NCBI GenBank assembly: GCA_947259985.1
Contig: CAMYOJ010000054.1
Span: 31,310 to 93,668 of the forward strand
DNA length: 62,359 nt
Source: an uncultured Woeseiaceae bacterium
Lineage (GTDB): Bacteria > Pseudomonadota > Gammaproteobacteria > Steroidobacterales > Woeseiaceae
Reading direction: 5' to 3'
Position 1 is the stretch's first letter. The number at the start of each line of letters is the position of its first letter. A model generated the notes under the pieces. That model saw only the letters and a list, made by a program, of their open reading frames with translations, was not told where the DNA came from and searched no databases. Of this stretch, positions 1 to 8,696 are shown piece by piece. The position numbers and the translations under genes were made by a program.

Positions 1-966
1 AACGGCATACCGCCCAGGAAACCCTTACCGAGGCCGGAGAACCTGCTGCTGCATGAATACCCAGGCGGGTGCGCGCTGGAGGATCTCGAACTGATGCCTG
101 ACGTCAACTGGTACGGCGAAATCGCTGAAACCTGGGCGCCGGGCGAAGACGGTGCGCGTGCTCGACTCGACAGCTTTCTGTCCTCGGCGATCGAGCACTA
201 CGAGGACGGCCGTAATCGGCCCGACAGGAATTACGTATCGAGGCTTTCGCCGCACATGCGGTTTGGCGAAATTTCACCGAACCAGGCCTGGTATGCGGTA
301 CTCGGTGATAGAAGTGTCGATCAAATTGCTTCCGGCCCGGACCGCTTCCTGAGCGAACTGGGGTGGCGCGAGTTTTCCTACAACCTGCTGTACCACGAGC
401 CTTCCATTACGAGCCGGAACCTGCAGCGCAAATTCGACCGCTTTCCCTGGCGCAGCGACGATGCGGCCCTGACGCGCTGGCAGCGCGGCGAGACAGGAAT
501 GCCGATCGTGGATGCCGCCATGCGAGAGTTGTGGCGAACGGGTTACATGCACAATCGTCCGCGAATGATCGTCGCTTCGTTTCTCGTCAAGAACCTCATG
601 CTGCACTGGCACAACGGTGCAGCATGGTTCTGGGACACGTTGCTGGATGCTGACCTGGCGAACAATAGTGCCAGCTGGCAGTGGGTCGCCGGTTGCGGTG
701 CCGATGCAGCGCCTTACTTTCGGATCTTCAATCCTGTATTGCAGGGCAAGAAATTTGACCCGGAGGGCATTTACGTTCGGCGCTACGTTCCGGAGCTCGC
801 TCAGCTCCCGAACAAGCACATTCATTCACCCTGGGAAGCGCCGCCGGAAGTCTTGCATGCGGCCGGCGTGTCGCTGGGCGACAACTACCCGCAACCGATC
901 GTCAGTCTGAAATCGTCGCGACAGCGAGCGTTGGCGGCGTTCAAGTCCCTGAGTCCTGCTCGTTAG
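1..966 (+). CDS. phrB: Deoxyribodipyrimidine photolyase, C-terminal part (5' truncated by window edge)
   Basis: The frame is open from base 1, so the true start and the N-terminal antenna domain lie outside the window. What remains is the FAD-binding helical domain of the cryptochrome/photolyase family, which repairs cyclobutane pyrimidine dimers with blue light. Visible landmarks are SPHMRFGEISP, the FLSELGWREFSYNLL segment, GYMHNRPRM, and WQWVAGCGADAAPYFRIFNP, which lines the FAD and lesion pocket in class I CPD photolyases. The C-terminus looks complete and ends 40 nt before the likely leader of the next gene. A cryptochrome-DASH or (6-4) activity cannot be excluded without the N-terminus, but the WQWVAGCGADAAPYFRIFNP stretch is typical of CPD class I enzymes. 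Confidence 0.93.
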   Translation, partial: NGIPPRKPLPRPENLLLHEYPGGCALEDLELMPDVNWYGEIAETWAPGEDGARARLDSFLSSAIEHYEDGRNRPDRNYVSRLSPHMRFGEISPNQAWYAVLGDRSVDQIASGPDRFLSELGWREFSYNLLYHEPSITSRNLQRKFDRFPWRSDDAALTRWQRGETGMPIVDAAMRELWRTGYMHNRPRMIVASFLVKNLMLHWHNGAAWFWDTLLDADLANNSASWQWVAGCGADAAPYFRIFNPVLQGKKFDPEGIYVRRYVPELAQLPNKHIHSPWEAPPEVLHAAGVSLGDNYPQPIVSLKSSRQRALAAFKSLSPAR

Positions 967-1023
967 TTCCTGCCCGACAAAATCAGTTCAAGTGCAAACG
1001 GCTAATTGATCGCCGGCGACGCG

Positions 1024-1029
1024 TACAAT
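1024..1029 (+). promoter_or_regulatory. Candidate -10 box (TACAAT) for a leaderless yhhN-type transcript
   Basis: TACAAT ends 6 nt before the ATG at 1036, so transcription from it would begin at or next to the start codon. There is no Shine-Dalgarno sequence and no good -35 box at the expected distance. This is inference from position only. Confidence 0.3.
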
Positions 1030-1035
1030 TGCAAT

Positions 1036-1692
1036 ATGAGGCTGCCGTCATATCGCTATTTCGTCTTACTAACATCATTGGGATGCGTCGCCCTTGTAGC
1101 GTTTCTGTTGCTCGACTTCGCTGTCGCTTCGGCCATGGCAAAACTCGTTGCTTCCACCGCCTTTGTTGCAACGGCTGTTCAGGTTGGCGCGCTGCGCTCG
1201 CTCTTCGGGCGCTTCATTTTGCTCGGGCTCGTGTTTTCCTGGGCCGGTGATGCGTTCCTGATCGGCGAATCACGCACCGCTTTTCTTCTTGGCCTGGGGG
1301 CTTTCCTGATCGCGCACCTTTCCTATATCGGAGCTTTCGCTATTCGCGGGGTCAGTATGAGATGGGCAATGCTCGGCGCACTACCGGTTGTGGCCGCGGC
1401 CATTGCAGTGTCGTTGTGGCTCGCGCCGCACGTGCCTGCCAGCATGACCGTCCCGGTGCGGGCCTACACGGTCGTTATCAGCCTGATGCTGATAGCCGCG
1501 ATCGGAACCCGTGGGCAAGGCGCCCCAGCCACCATACTTGCCGGCGCATTTCTGTTTTTCCTTTCCGACCTGTCGGTCGCCGCGTTGCGACTCGTAGAGA
1601 CCAGTTTCCCTACCTACGTCTGGGGATTGCCGCTGTATTACGCGGGTCAGACTTTGCTCGCACTGAGTGCCTCGCAATCCCGATCCCACTGA
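1036..1692 (+). CDS. YhhN/TMEM86-family membrane protein (putative lysoplasmalogenase)
   Basis: This 218-residue integral membrane protein has about eight hydrophobic segments and matches the YhhN family. The conserved features are an acidic pair in the second half (FSWAGDAFLI, then LGAFLIAHLSYIGAF) and a FFLSDLSVA segment. Characterised eukaryotic relatives (TMEM86) hydrolyse the vinyl-ether bond of lysoplasmalogens; bacterial members are mostly untested. I chose the ATG at 1036 (MRLPSYRYF) over an in-frame TTG at 1006, because it starts directly before the first hydrophobic helix. The 3' end overlaps the convergent LysR gene by 46 bp. Confidence 0.8.
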   Translation: MRLPSYRYFVLLTSLGCVALVAFLLLDFAVASAMAKLVASTAFVATAVQVGALRSLFGRFILLGLVFSWAGDAFLIGESRTAFLLGLGAFLIAHLSYIGAFAIRGVSMRWAMLGALPVVAAAIAVSLWLAPHVPASMTVPVRAYTVVISLMLIAAIGTRGQGAPATILAGAFLFFLSDLSVAALRLVETSFPTYVWGLPLYYAGQTLLALSASQSRSH

Positions 1693-2582
1693 GGCGTCCC
1701 CGAAAACCGCTCGGCGAGGAAATCGATAAAGGCCCGTACCCGGTAGGACAGGTGCCGTGTGGGCGGATAAATGGCGTAGGCCGGCGTGACCGGCCACTCG
1801 TAGTCGGTCAGTACGGGCACGAGGTTGCCGCGACGGATCGATTCCGACGCAATGAACGTCGGCTGGATGACGAGCCCCATACCGTGCGCAGCCGCATTCG
1901 TCAGGAAGTCGCCGCTGCTCGCTGACAGCACGGGCTGCACTTCTATCGTCTGTTTCTTGCCGTCCTGGTCCTTGTAGGGCCATTTGCTCGGGTCCTGCAG
2001 GTTCGAATAGACGAGGCAGCGGTGATCCAGCAGGTCCAGCGGCGTCCTGGGCTCGCCGTGCACACTCAGGTAATGCGGAGACGCGCAGACAACTGAACGC
2101 GCATCGAACAGTCGCCTCGCGATGTGGGATGAGTCGCTGAGATGGCCGATGCGCAATGCGACGTCGACACCCTCTTCTATAAGGTCGATGCGCCTGTCGT
2201 TGAGATCGAGGTCAAACTCGACTTTGGGATGCTGCCTCGCGAAAGCGGCGATCAGTTTGCACATATGACGCACGCCGAACGACAGCGGCAGCGCGACGCG
2301 CAGCGTACCTCGAAGTTCACCGTGTTCCTGCTGCACGGCCGCTTCGGCCTCGTCGAGATCGGCCAGGATACGGGCGCTGTGCTCGTAGAAGCTGCCGCCC
2401 GTTTCGGTCAGGTTCAGCACGCGCGTGGTTCGGCGCAAGAGCTGCACGCCGAGCCGCTCCTCGAGCGCCGAGACGCGGCGGCTGACGGCAGACTTCGCCG
2501 TATTGAGGCGTTCGGCGGCTGCCGTGAAGCTGCCGGCTTCGACAACGGCCACAAATGCCTGTAAATCCTCAAATTTATCCAT
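1647..2582 (-). CDS. LysR-family transcriptional regulator
   Basis: This 311-residue protein has the LysR layout: an N-terminal winged helix-turn-helix (about residues 1-60, FVAVVEAGSFTAAAERL then SAVSRRVSALEERLGVQLL) and a periplasmic-binding-protein-like effector domain (about 90-295, with LDLNDRRIDLIEEGVDVALR). It resembles the subgroup that controls nearby oxidoreductases. It is divergent from an azoreductase gene 108 bp away, and a 7-bp inverted repeat with T-N11-A geometry sits right at its own start codon. It therefore probably represses itself and controls the azoreductase in response to a quinone- or azo-like effector. The effector is a guess. Its 3' end overlaps the YhhN-family gene. 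Confidence 0.93.
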   Translation of the reverse strand: MDKFEDLQAFVAVVEAGSFTAAAERLNTAKSAVSRRVSALEERLGVQLLRRTTRVLNLTETGGSFYEHSARILADLDEAEAAVQQEHGELRGTLRVALPLSFGVRHMCKLIAAFARQHPKVEFDLDLNDRRIDLIEEGVDVALRIGHLSDSSHIARRLFDARSVVCASPHYLSVHGEPRTPLDLLDHRCLVYSNLQDPSKWPYKDQDGKKQTIEVQPVLSASSGDFLTNAAAHGMGLVIQPTFIASESIRRGNLVPVLTDYEWPVTPAYAIYPPTRHLSYRVRAFIDFLAERFSGTPQWDRDCEALSASKV

Positions 2583-2606
2583 ATTGTTGCGTTTATTAGA
2601 ACAATA
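2582..2606. promoter_or_regulatory. LysR-type operator (TATTGTT-N11-AACAATA)
   Basis: A perfect 7-bp inverted repeat (2582-2588 and 2600-2606) is separated by 11 nt and contains the T-N11-A core typical of LysR binding boxes. It abuts the LysR start codon at 2582 and lies about 85 bp before the azoreductase ATG. That geometry suits autoregulation plus activation of the divergent gene. Confidence 0.65.
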
Positions 2607-2690
2607 ATATCTACAGATTACTATTTATCTCTTCTCTGTCAACAGTGAGACTGATCCCAACAGCATTAATCATTCAACGGAGACACGAAC

Positions 2691-3299
2691 ATGAGCAAAG
2701 TACTGGAAATCAGCGCGAGCGCCCGATCCGGAACCTCGGCCAGCCGCCAGCTGACCAGGGACCTGATCGCGACCCTGGACGCCCGCCATGGCAACGTACA
2801 GGTCAGGAAACGCGACCTGGCGCACGGCATACCGCTTATCGATGAAGCCTGGGTCGAGGCCAATTTCACGCCCGAGGAGTCGCGATCGGAACGTCAGCGC
2901 GAGGCACTGGCGTATTCGGACTCGTTGGTCGCCGAACTCAAGGACGCCGACGTCCTTGTGATCGGCACCCCGTTGTATAACTTTTCGATTCCGGCCGCAT
3001 TGAAGGCCTGGATCGACATGATTGCGCGCGCGCGGTTGACGTTTCGCTACACTGAAAACGGCCCCGAGGGACTCCTGAGCGGCAAAAAAGCCTGGGTCGT
3101 CATGGCGACGGGCGGTGTCCCCGCAGGCAGCCCGGCGGATTTCGCTACGCCTTACCTGCGGCACGCGCTGGCGTTTGTCGGTATCGAGGACGTCGAGTTC
3201 ATCGCCGCTGACAGGCTCAACAGCGAGGCCGAGGAATCGATGGACAGGGCAAGAGCACGTATCGCCGAACTGGTTCATCTTGCACCACAGGCAGCCTAG
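2691..3299 (+). CDS. azoR: FMN-dependent NADH:quinone/azo oxidoreductase
   Basis: This 202-residue flavodoxin-like protein is almost exactly the length of E. coli AzoR. It has the N-terminal FMN phosphate loop (SASARSGTSASRQL), the PLYNFSIPAALKAWID segment that packs on the flavin, and a VVMATGG loop. Enzymes of this family reduce quinones, and azo dyes in vitro, by two-electron transfer from NAD(P)H, using FMN in a cytoplasmic dimer. The likely physiological role is quinone detoxification. An ACGGAG ribosome site precedes the ATG. It is divergent from a LysR regulator, with a T-N11-A box between them, and is followed after 26 nt by a pirin gene, so the two may be cotranscribed as an electrophile-stress unit. 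Confidence 0.92.
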   Translation: MSKVLEISASARSGTSASRQLTRDLIATLDARHGNVQVRKRDLAHGIPLIDEAWVEANFTPEESRSERQREALAYSDSLVAELKDADVLVIGTPLYNFSIPAALKAWIDMIARARLTFRYTENGPEGLLSGKKAWVVMATGGVPAGSPADFATPYLRHALAFVGIEDVEFIAADRLNSEAEESMDRARARIAELVHLAPQAA

Positions 3300-3325
3300 G
3301 GGTTCAGGCAAGGGGAGAGGAAACC

Positions 3326-4024
3326 ATGATGGATATTATTCAATCCGAATCGCGAGGCAGCGCGAATCACGGCTGGCTCAAGGCGAAACACACGTTCTCT
3401 TTTGCGGAGTATTACGACCCCGAACGCGTGCAGTTCGGCAATCTTCGGGTCATCAACGAAGACCGCATCGCGCCCGGCCAGGGCTTCGGCACGCACCCGC
3501 ACAGGGACATGGAGATCGTCACCTACGTCATTGCCGGTGCAATCGAGCACAAAGACAGCATGGGTAATGGCACGATCATTACGGCAGGCGAGGTACAGCG
3601 CATGACGGCCGGCACCGGCGTGTTGCACAGTGAATTCAACCACTCGAGCGAAGAGGAGCTGCACCTGCTCCAGATCTGGATTCTGCCGGAGAAAAACGGT
3701 CTCGAGCCCGGCTACGAGCAACAGCATTTTGATCGTGAGAACAAGCTCAACCAGCTCAGGCTCGTCGGCTCACGCGACGGCAGGGACGGATCGATGACGA
3801 TTCACCAGGACGTCAGCCTGTATGCCAGCGTGCTTGAAGCGGGCATCGAACTGGCGCATGACCTGGGGCAGGACCGGCGCGCGTTTGTGCAGGTCATCAA
3901 AGGAGACCTCAAGGTCAATGGCCGTATGCTGGCGGCTGGCGACGGCGCCCGGATCGAAAATAACGACCGCATCGAATTTTCCGCGGTCACGGAAGCGGAA
4001 TTCCTGTTGTTCGATATGGGCTAG
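3326..4024 (+). CDS. Pirin family protein (bicupin, YhhW-like)
   Basis: This 232-residue bicupin carries the pirin metal site in its N-terminal cupin: the HPHRDMEIVTYV strand (two His) and the later HSEFN segment (His, Glu). Bacterial pirins such as YhhW have quercetin 2,3-dioxygenase activity in vitro or act as redox-linked regulators. The in vivo substrate is unknown. The start at 3326 has a strong GGGAGAGG site; a second ATG follows at once. It sits 26 nt behind the azoreductase, and co-occurrence of pirins with quinone reductases under LysR control is common, so a shared detoxification role is likely but inferred. Confidence 0.9.
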   Translation: MMDIIQSESRGSANHGWLKAKHTFSFAEYYDPERVQFGNLRVINEDRIAPGQGFGTHPHRDMEIVTYVIAGAIEHKDSMGNGTIITAGEVQRMTAGTGVLHSEFNHSSEEELHLLQIWILPEKNGLEPGYEQQHFDRENKLNQLRLVGSRDGRDGSMTIHQDVSLYASVLEAGIELAHDLGQDRRAFVQVIKGDLKVNGRMLAAGDGARIENNDRIEFSAVTEAEFLLFDMG

Positions 4025-4033
4025 GCATGGCGC

Positions 4034-4039
4034 TAGAAT
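4034..4039 (+). promoter_or_regulatory. Candidate -10 box (TAGAAT) close to the nuclease ATG
   Basis: TAGAAT ends 6 nt before the ATG at 4046, and no ribosome site lies between them. It could drive a leaderless mRNA. The -35 region is poor, so this is only a positional suggestion. Confidence 0.25.
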
Positions 4040-4045
4040 GCCGGC

Positions 4046-5893
4046 ATGCGACTATCGACTATTCCTGCCGGCCTGCTGTTGTTAGCAGCTTGCGGCGGTG
4101 GTGGTAGCGGCGGTGGAGCGCCGCCACCGGCACCGTTGCCACCGCAACAGGGCATAACTCCCGTAACGGAAATCCAGGGCGACGGGGCCGTCAGTCCGCT
4201 GGAAGGCCAGACGGTGACAATCAGGGCCCTCGTTACCGGTGATTTCCAGGAAAACGATGCCGACGACCTGAGCAACCTGGGCGGTTTTTACGTGCAGGAC
4301 ATTCCTGACGGCAACCTGGCCACGTCCGAAGGAATCTTCGTATTCGACGGCAATACCCCGGCAACCGATGTCAGCGTCGGCAATACCGTTGAAGTTCAGG
4401 GCACAGTCAACGAGTATTTCGGCGAAACCCAGATCAATGCGACCTCCGTTCGGGTCGCCGGTAGCGGCACGATTCTGCCATTTCCCTTGCGACTGCCTGC
4501 ACAAGCCACTATCGCAAACAGCGACGGCGACATAATCGCGAACCTCGAGCATCTGGAAGGCATGCTCGTGACGTTGCCGCAGGAGTTAACGGTCAGCGAG
4601 GTACGCAACCTCGAGCGCTTTGGATCGCTGACGCTTTCGCAGGACGGGCGCCTGTACCAGTTCACCAATGGCAACACGCCCGACGTCGCGGCGTACACGG
4701 CGCACAAGACATCGATCGCCGCACGAAGCATCGTTCTCGACGACGGCCGGCGATCGTCCAATCCGGCGGATCCGCGATATCTCGGTGTTCGAGCAGGCGA
4801 TACGATCACGTCGCTGACCGGAAACCTGCGTTACTCGCGCGGCAGTGGCGGCGACGGTGCCGAGGCCTGGCGCCTGATGCCCACGGCGACCCCGGCAATC
4901 GCTTCCGAGAATCCGCGACCGGCAGCACCGGCCATCGACGGCGCCGTGCGCGTCGCGAGTTTCAACGTTCTCAATTTCTTCTCGACGATCGACACCGGGC
5001 AGAATAGTTGCGGGCCGCAGGGCAACCAAGCCTGCCGCGGCGCTGACAGCAGCGAGGAACAGAATCGGCAGCTTGCGAAGATCGTTGCGGCGCTGGCGCT
5101 CATCGATGCTGATATCGTCGGGCTCATTGAACTCGAAAATAATGCCAGCGCTTCGCTGCGGATGATTGTCGACGCGCTCAACGCCCGCATCGGCGGCGGT
5201 GACTATTCCTTTGTCGACACTGGCGTCATTCATGACGATGTCATCAAGACCGGTTTTATTTACAAGACGTCGACGATTGACCTGGCAGGCGACTTCGCGA
5301 CTCTCGATCACAGCGTCGACTCGCGATTCAACGACGCACGCAATCGTCCGGCGCTGGCGCAGTCGTTCGCGACGACAGATACCGGCGCAATGGTGACCGT
5401 AGTCGTGAACCACCTGAAATCCAAAGGGTCTTCGTGCGAATCCGACGGCGATCCGAACACGGGCGATGGACAGGGCAACTGCAACCAGACGCGAACGAGC
5501 GCCGCTGCCGCTATTGCCGACTGGATTGCGACCGACCCAACAGGCAGCAACGACCCCGACGTACTGATCATTGGTGACCTGAACGCTTATCTTCAGGAAG
5601 GCCCGCTGAAGGCGCTGAAAAATGCCGGCATGACCAACCTGCTCGACGCTTCGATTGATGCCTATTCATTCGTATTCGACGCCCAAGCGGGTGCGCTCGA
5701 CCACGCGCTTGCGTCGGCGTCGCTTGTACCGCAGGTCGTCGCGGCGATGGAGTGGCATATCAATGCCGACGAGCCCGCCCTGCTCGACTACAACCTCGAG
5801 CACGGACGGGACCCAGCACTATTCGATCCGGACTCGCCTTACCGGGCGTCGGACCACGATCCGGTGATCGTCGGCCTCGATCTCGTTAACTGA
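4046..5893 (+). CDS. ExeM/NucH-type extracellular nuclease lipoprotein
   Basis: This 615-residue exported protein starts with a lipoprotein signal (LLLLAACGGGGSGGG, lipid Cys at about residue 16) and a Gly/Pro-rich linker. Next comes an OB-fold-like region (about 40-150, VEVQGTVNEYFGETQI) and a C-terminal endonuclease/exonuclease/phosphatase domain (about 298-612). The catalytic signatures of that fold are visible: RVASFNVLNFF, LIELENN, NHLKSKGSSC, IIGDLNAY and the terminal SDHDPVIVGL. Relatives (ExeM, NucH) degrade extracellular DNA for phosphate or nitrogen or for biofilm remodelling, using divalent metal. A surface or periplasmic lipid anchor here means cell-associated rather than free activity. 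There is no ribosome site before the ATG. The gene converges with and abuts the next gene, 2 nt apart. Confidence 0.9.
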   Translation: MRLSTIPAGLLLLAACGGGGSGGGAPPPAPLPPQQGITPVTEIQGDGAVSPLEGQTVTIRALVTGDFQENDADDLSNLGGFYVQDIPDGNLATSEGIFVFDGNTPATDVSVGNTVEVQGTVNEYFGETQINATSVRVAGSGTILPFPLRLPAQATIANSDGDIIANLEHLEGMLVTLPQELTVSEVRNLERFGSLTLSQDGRLYQFTNGNTPDVAAYTAHKTSIAARSIVLDDGRRSSNPADPRYLGVRAGDTITSLTGNLRYSRGSGGDGAEAWRLMPTATPAIASENPRPAAPAIDGAVRVASFNVLNFFSTIDTGQNSCGPQGNQACRGADSSEEQNRQLAKIVAALALIDADIVGLIELENNASASLRMIVDALNARIGGGDYSFVDTGVIHDDVIKTGFIYKTSTIDLAGDFATLDHSVDSRFNDARNRPALAQSFATTDTGAMVTVVVNHLKSKGSSCESDGDPNTGDGQGNCNQTRTSAAAAIADWIATDPTGSNDPDVLIIGDLNAYLQEGPLKALKNAGMTNLLDASIDAYSFVFDAQAGALDHALASASLVPQVVAAMEWHINADEPALLDYNLEHGRDPALFDPDSPYRASDHDPVIVGLDLVN

Positions 5894-5895
5894 GC

Positions 5896-6795
5896 TTACT
5901 CGGGCTTCCTGAACTTGAGCGTCATGCGATTGGATTCGCCGACCGCCTCGAGTTCCGCCCTGAGCTCCGGGTTCTCGGCGCTCGTCGCCAGACTTGGCGG
6001 TAAACGCCAAACGATGTCGTCCTCGGACGGCTGATCCTTCGGGTTCGCATTGACGTCGCTTTCGCCGACATACTCGAAGCCGGCCGCTTCGGCCGCCGCA
6101 ACAACGAATGCCTTTTTGAGGTAACCACGGCTGCCGTCCGCGAACTCATCCGACATGTTGTCACGTGCATGATGCTGTACGACTCCGAGCGCGCCGCCAG
6201 GCTTGAGCACCGCGAATGAATCGGCCAGCAGTTCAGTAAGGAAAGGTCGTATCGACTCGAAACGTGCCGCGTTGTGCAGCGCTCTCACCAGGAACACGAC
6301 GTCGGCCGTCCCGGCCATCGACTCGGGCATCGCGCCGAAATTGAAAGCTGCGACCGTCGCGCCATCATCGCCGCGCCACTCTTCGGCACCCGCCGGCCAG
6401 TCCGTGGTCCAGGTGGACTGCGTTTCGAGAAACTCTTCGGTCGCGAACGAGAAATTCGGCCACATGTCCATGGCGTAATTGGCGCCGATCAGGTGTCCCT
6501 CTTTACCGAGGTACGGCAGCAGCACTTTCGTGTACCAGCCGCGGCCGGGCAAACCCTCGACGACCGTCATGCCAGGCTCGATGCCGAAGAATTCGATGGT
6601 CTCTTTGGGGTTACGGTGCGCGTAGCGAGCCTGCATTTCCCCAGGCAGCGCATCGAGCAGGGCAGCCAGCCGGTCCTGCTCTACGACAGCCGCAGGCGTT
6701 TCTTCTTCAACAGCAGCAGGCTGCGGCCCGGATTCGGTTGCGGGCTGGCAGGCGGCGAAGGCGAAGGCCGCCAGAATAATGATGTATTTGTGCAT
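5896..6795 (-). CDS. Exported class I methyltransferase-fold lipoprotein (COG4798-like)
   Basis: This 299-residue protein begins with a lipoprotein signal peptide (IIILAAFAFAACQPA, lipid Cys about residue 16), followed by a Rossmann methyltransferase-like domain. The usual SAM motif I is replaced by VVEGLPGRGWYTKVLLPYLG, as in the family of predicted methyltransferases that pass the membrane. A later PGGALGVVQHHAR segment matches motifs near the end of the fold. Since S-adenosylmethionine is not known to be present outside the cytoplasm, the reaction, if any, is unknown; the fold may have been reused for binding. It converges with the nuclease gene. A second exported methyltransferase-fold protein lies at 19.8 kb. 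Confidence 0.8.
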   Translation of the reverse strand: MHKYIIILAAFAFAACQPATESGPQPAAVEEETPAAVVEQDRLAALLDALPGEMQARYAHRNPKETIEFFGIEPGMTVVEGLPGRGWYTKVLLPYLGKEGHLIGANYAMDMWPNFSFATEEFLETQSTWTTDWPAGAEEWRGDDGATVAAFNFGAMPESMAGTADVVFLVRALHNAARFESIRPFLTELLADSFAVLKPGGALGVVQHHARDNMSDEFADGSRGYLKKAFVVAAAEAAGFEYVGESDVNANPKDQPSEDDIVWRLPPSLATSAENPELRAELEAVGESNRMTLKFRKPE

Positions 6796-6836
6796 GGTAT
6801 TCCCCGGTCAGGCGTTTTGTGGCCGGGAATTATGCG

Positions 6837-7274
6837 TCAGTCAAGGCTGCGCAGCAACGCGTGTACGTCGGCCCGCACGGCCTCGAGCGCACCGACTATA
6901 CGCTTGCGACTCTCGTCATCCGAACCGAGCCCTTCGAAGTTGTCGTCCCAAACCTGCAGCAGCTCAGCGGACGTCTCGGGTACCGGTTGTTCGAGTACCT
7001 GTGACAGGTCCTTGATCGTCAGTACAAGCGCCCAGCCCGTTTTCGGATTGCCACGATCGGTGGCATCCATATCGTAATGCCGGTACAGGACTACCTGCTG
7101 CAGCTGGCTCAGGTTGCGAAGCAGCTCGATCGAAATCAGCCGCTGATTGCGGTTGCCCTCGCTGGCCTCGTTACGCCAGGTGTTGTAGCCGAGACTCGTG
7201 ATCGCGACGACCAGGCTGATGAGCGCTACCGCGTTGCGCCGAACCTGTTCCTTGAAACGCATATTTTTCGTCAT
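6837..7274 (-). CDS. Small membrane-anchored protein of unknown function
   Basis: This 145-residue protein has a basic N-terminus, one hydrophobic segment (about residues 14-32, AVALISLVVAITSLGYNTW), and a helical, acidic remainder that would lie in the periplasm. No family is recognised. Codon use and composition match the neighbours, and it lies 41 nt upstream of the exported methyltransferase-fold gene on the same strand, so the two may be cotranscribed. The start (MTKNMRF) is followed by a second in-frame ATG four codons on. Confidence 0.65.
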   Translation of the reverse strand: MTKNMRFKEQVRRNAVALISLVVAITSLGYNTWRNEASEGNRNQRLISIELLRNLSQLQQVVLYRHYDMDATDRGNPKTGWALVLTIKDLSQVLEQPVPETSAELLQVWDDNFEGLGSDDESRKRIVGALEAVRADVHALLRSLD

Positions 7275-7320
7275 GGGCTGCCCCCGGGGAATACATAGTC
7301 AGACCATCAATTCTGGCCGA

Positions 7321-8604
7321 TTATTTCACCTCGGACTTCATGGCGGTGACGGGGTCCTGTGGCCACGCGGCGGGTTTGCGTTGCAATCGCAGTAACCAGG
7401 CAATGACACCGACTCCAATCGCCGCAACACCTGTGAGAAACAGGAAGTAGTTCTGGTGGCCTACGACTCCCGGTGATGCATCGAGAATGCGTCCTGTAAT
7501 CGGCGTAAAGAAGATCTCGGGGGTAAATCCGATGAACGAGACCATGCCCGTAACCGCGCCCGTCAGGAACGGGGGCGTGCGATTCTCTTCGAGCAGCGCG
7601 AAATAGACGCCTCTAAGCGCAAAGACCGCGAAGAAACTGACGAGGATATTGGCGTAAATCAACGTAAGGCCCGAACCGTCCGGCAAGGCGATCGACAACA
7701 ATGCGTAACTGATGATCAGCATGAAGAAGCAACCGCCGAGCGTTCTCGACGCGCCCCACCGATCCGCGACGTAACCTGCGAACACGGCCGCGATCGGCCG
7801 GGCGTAGGCGCCATAGGTAGCGAGCTTCGCCGCCTCTACCTCGTCCATACCCAGTACCTGGTGGGCGTACAGGGAGTAATTGTCCAGACCCTTGTAAGCG
7901 CAGTAAGCGCAGATAATCACCGCCGCCTGTGCCCACACGAGCGGCCGCGTCATTACGATAGCCGTGCCGTGAAACAGGCCGCGACTCGAATCACCAACAT
8001 GCTTGGCCGGTGGGATCAGGAACCAGGTAAGGAAGGCCGTGGCGAATGCCGCAGAGGAATACAGCAGGATGACGCTGCGAAACGCCGCGCGCCGCTCCGC
8101 GTCACTCACCAGCGTCGCGTTATCGGGCATGCCCCAGGCGAACACGGCCACGCCCAGCGTTGCAAACAGCGCGGCCGTGATGCCGCGCCCACCCTCGAGT
8201 ATGCCGAACGCGCGACCCTGGCTCGTGGTACCGCCCCACTCGCGCGTGGCCCGGATGAGCGCGGCCCAGAACAACAGGATCGTCGTAATGCCCCAGTAAC
8301 CGTACAACAGGGCCATGCCCCAGGTGCCGGGAAAGGTCGCCATGTAGAGGCCGCCGAGACCGGTTGCCACGAGCGACAGGCTCAGGAGGAGCCGCGCCGA
8401 GAAACGATCGGCCAGCACTCCGCCCGGAAAATACGCAATCATGGCCATTAAGCCGTAAACGGCGAACACGTCACCAAGCTGCGTATTCGTGAAGCCGAAG
8501 CTTTCGAGCAATGTCGGTCGGAAAAAGCGTGCCGTATGAAAGGGAAGCCCGAAGATGATCTCGCCCGCGAAGACCAATGTGAGCATCAGCAGGTATCGGG
8601 ACAT
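7321..8604 (-). CDS. Major facilitator superfamily transporter
   Basis: This 427-residue protein has twelve predicted membrane helices in two halves. It begins directly in helix 1 (LLMLTLVFAGEIIFGLPFH) and carries the loop 2-3 signature after helix 2 (GGVLADRFSARLLL) with its repeat in the second half (GYVADRWGASRTLGG). The sequence resembles sugar-phosphate/anion-type or drug-type MFS carriers without pointing to one substrate. The neighbours (a small membrane protein downstream, a secreted M64 peptidase divergent) suggest import of peptide or amino-acid breakdown products, but this is speculative. Confidence 0.88.
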   Translation of the reverse strand: MSRYLLMLTLVFAGEIIFGLPFHTARFFRPTLLESFGFTNTQLGDVFAVYGLMAMIAYFPGGVLADRFSARLLLSLSLVATGLGGLYMATFPGTWGMALLYGYWGITTILLFWAALIRATREWGGTTSQGRAFGILEGGRGITAALFATLGVAVFAWGMPDNATLVSDAERRAAFRSVILLYSSAAFATAFLTWFLIPPAKHVGDSSRGLFHGTAIVMTRPLVWAQAAVIICAYCAYKGLDNYSLYAHQVLGMDEVEAAKLATYGAYARPIAAVFAGYVADRWGASRTLGGCFFMLIISYALLSIALPDGSGLTLIYANILVSFFAVFALRGVYFALLEENRTPPFLTGAVTGMVSFIGFTPEIFFTPITGRILDASPGVVGHQNYFLFLTGVAAIGVGVIAWLLRLQRKPAAWPQDPVTAMKSEVK

Positions 8605-8696
8605 GGGGATCCTTGCGGCGACGGGATTCAGGAGTATACGCGGCCTTCGATCCAGCGTATTTTTGAATACCAGTAACGGGAAGACAGGGGACTCCG

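Noticed and set aside
4586..5413. Long open frame antisense to the nuclease gene (275 codons)
   Set aside because: GC-rich third positions on the sense strand leave the antisense frame open; no ribosome site, no recognisable domain.
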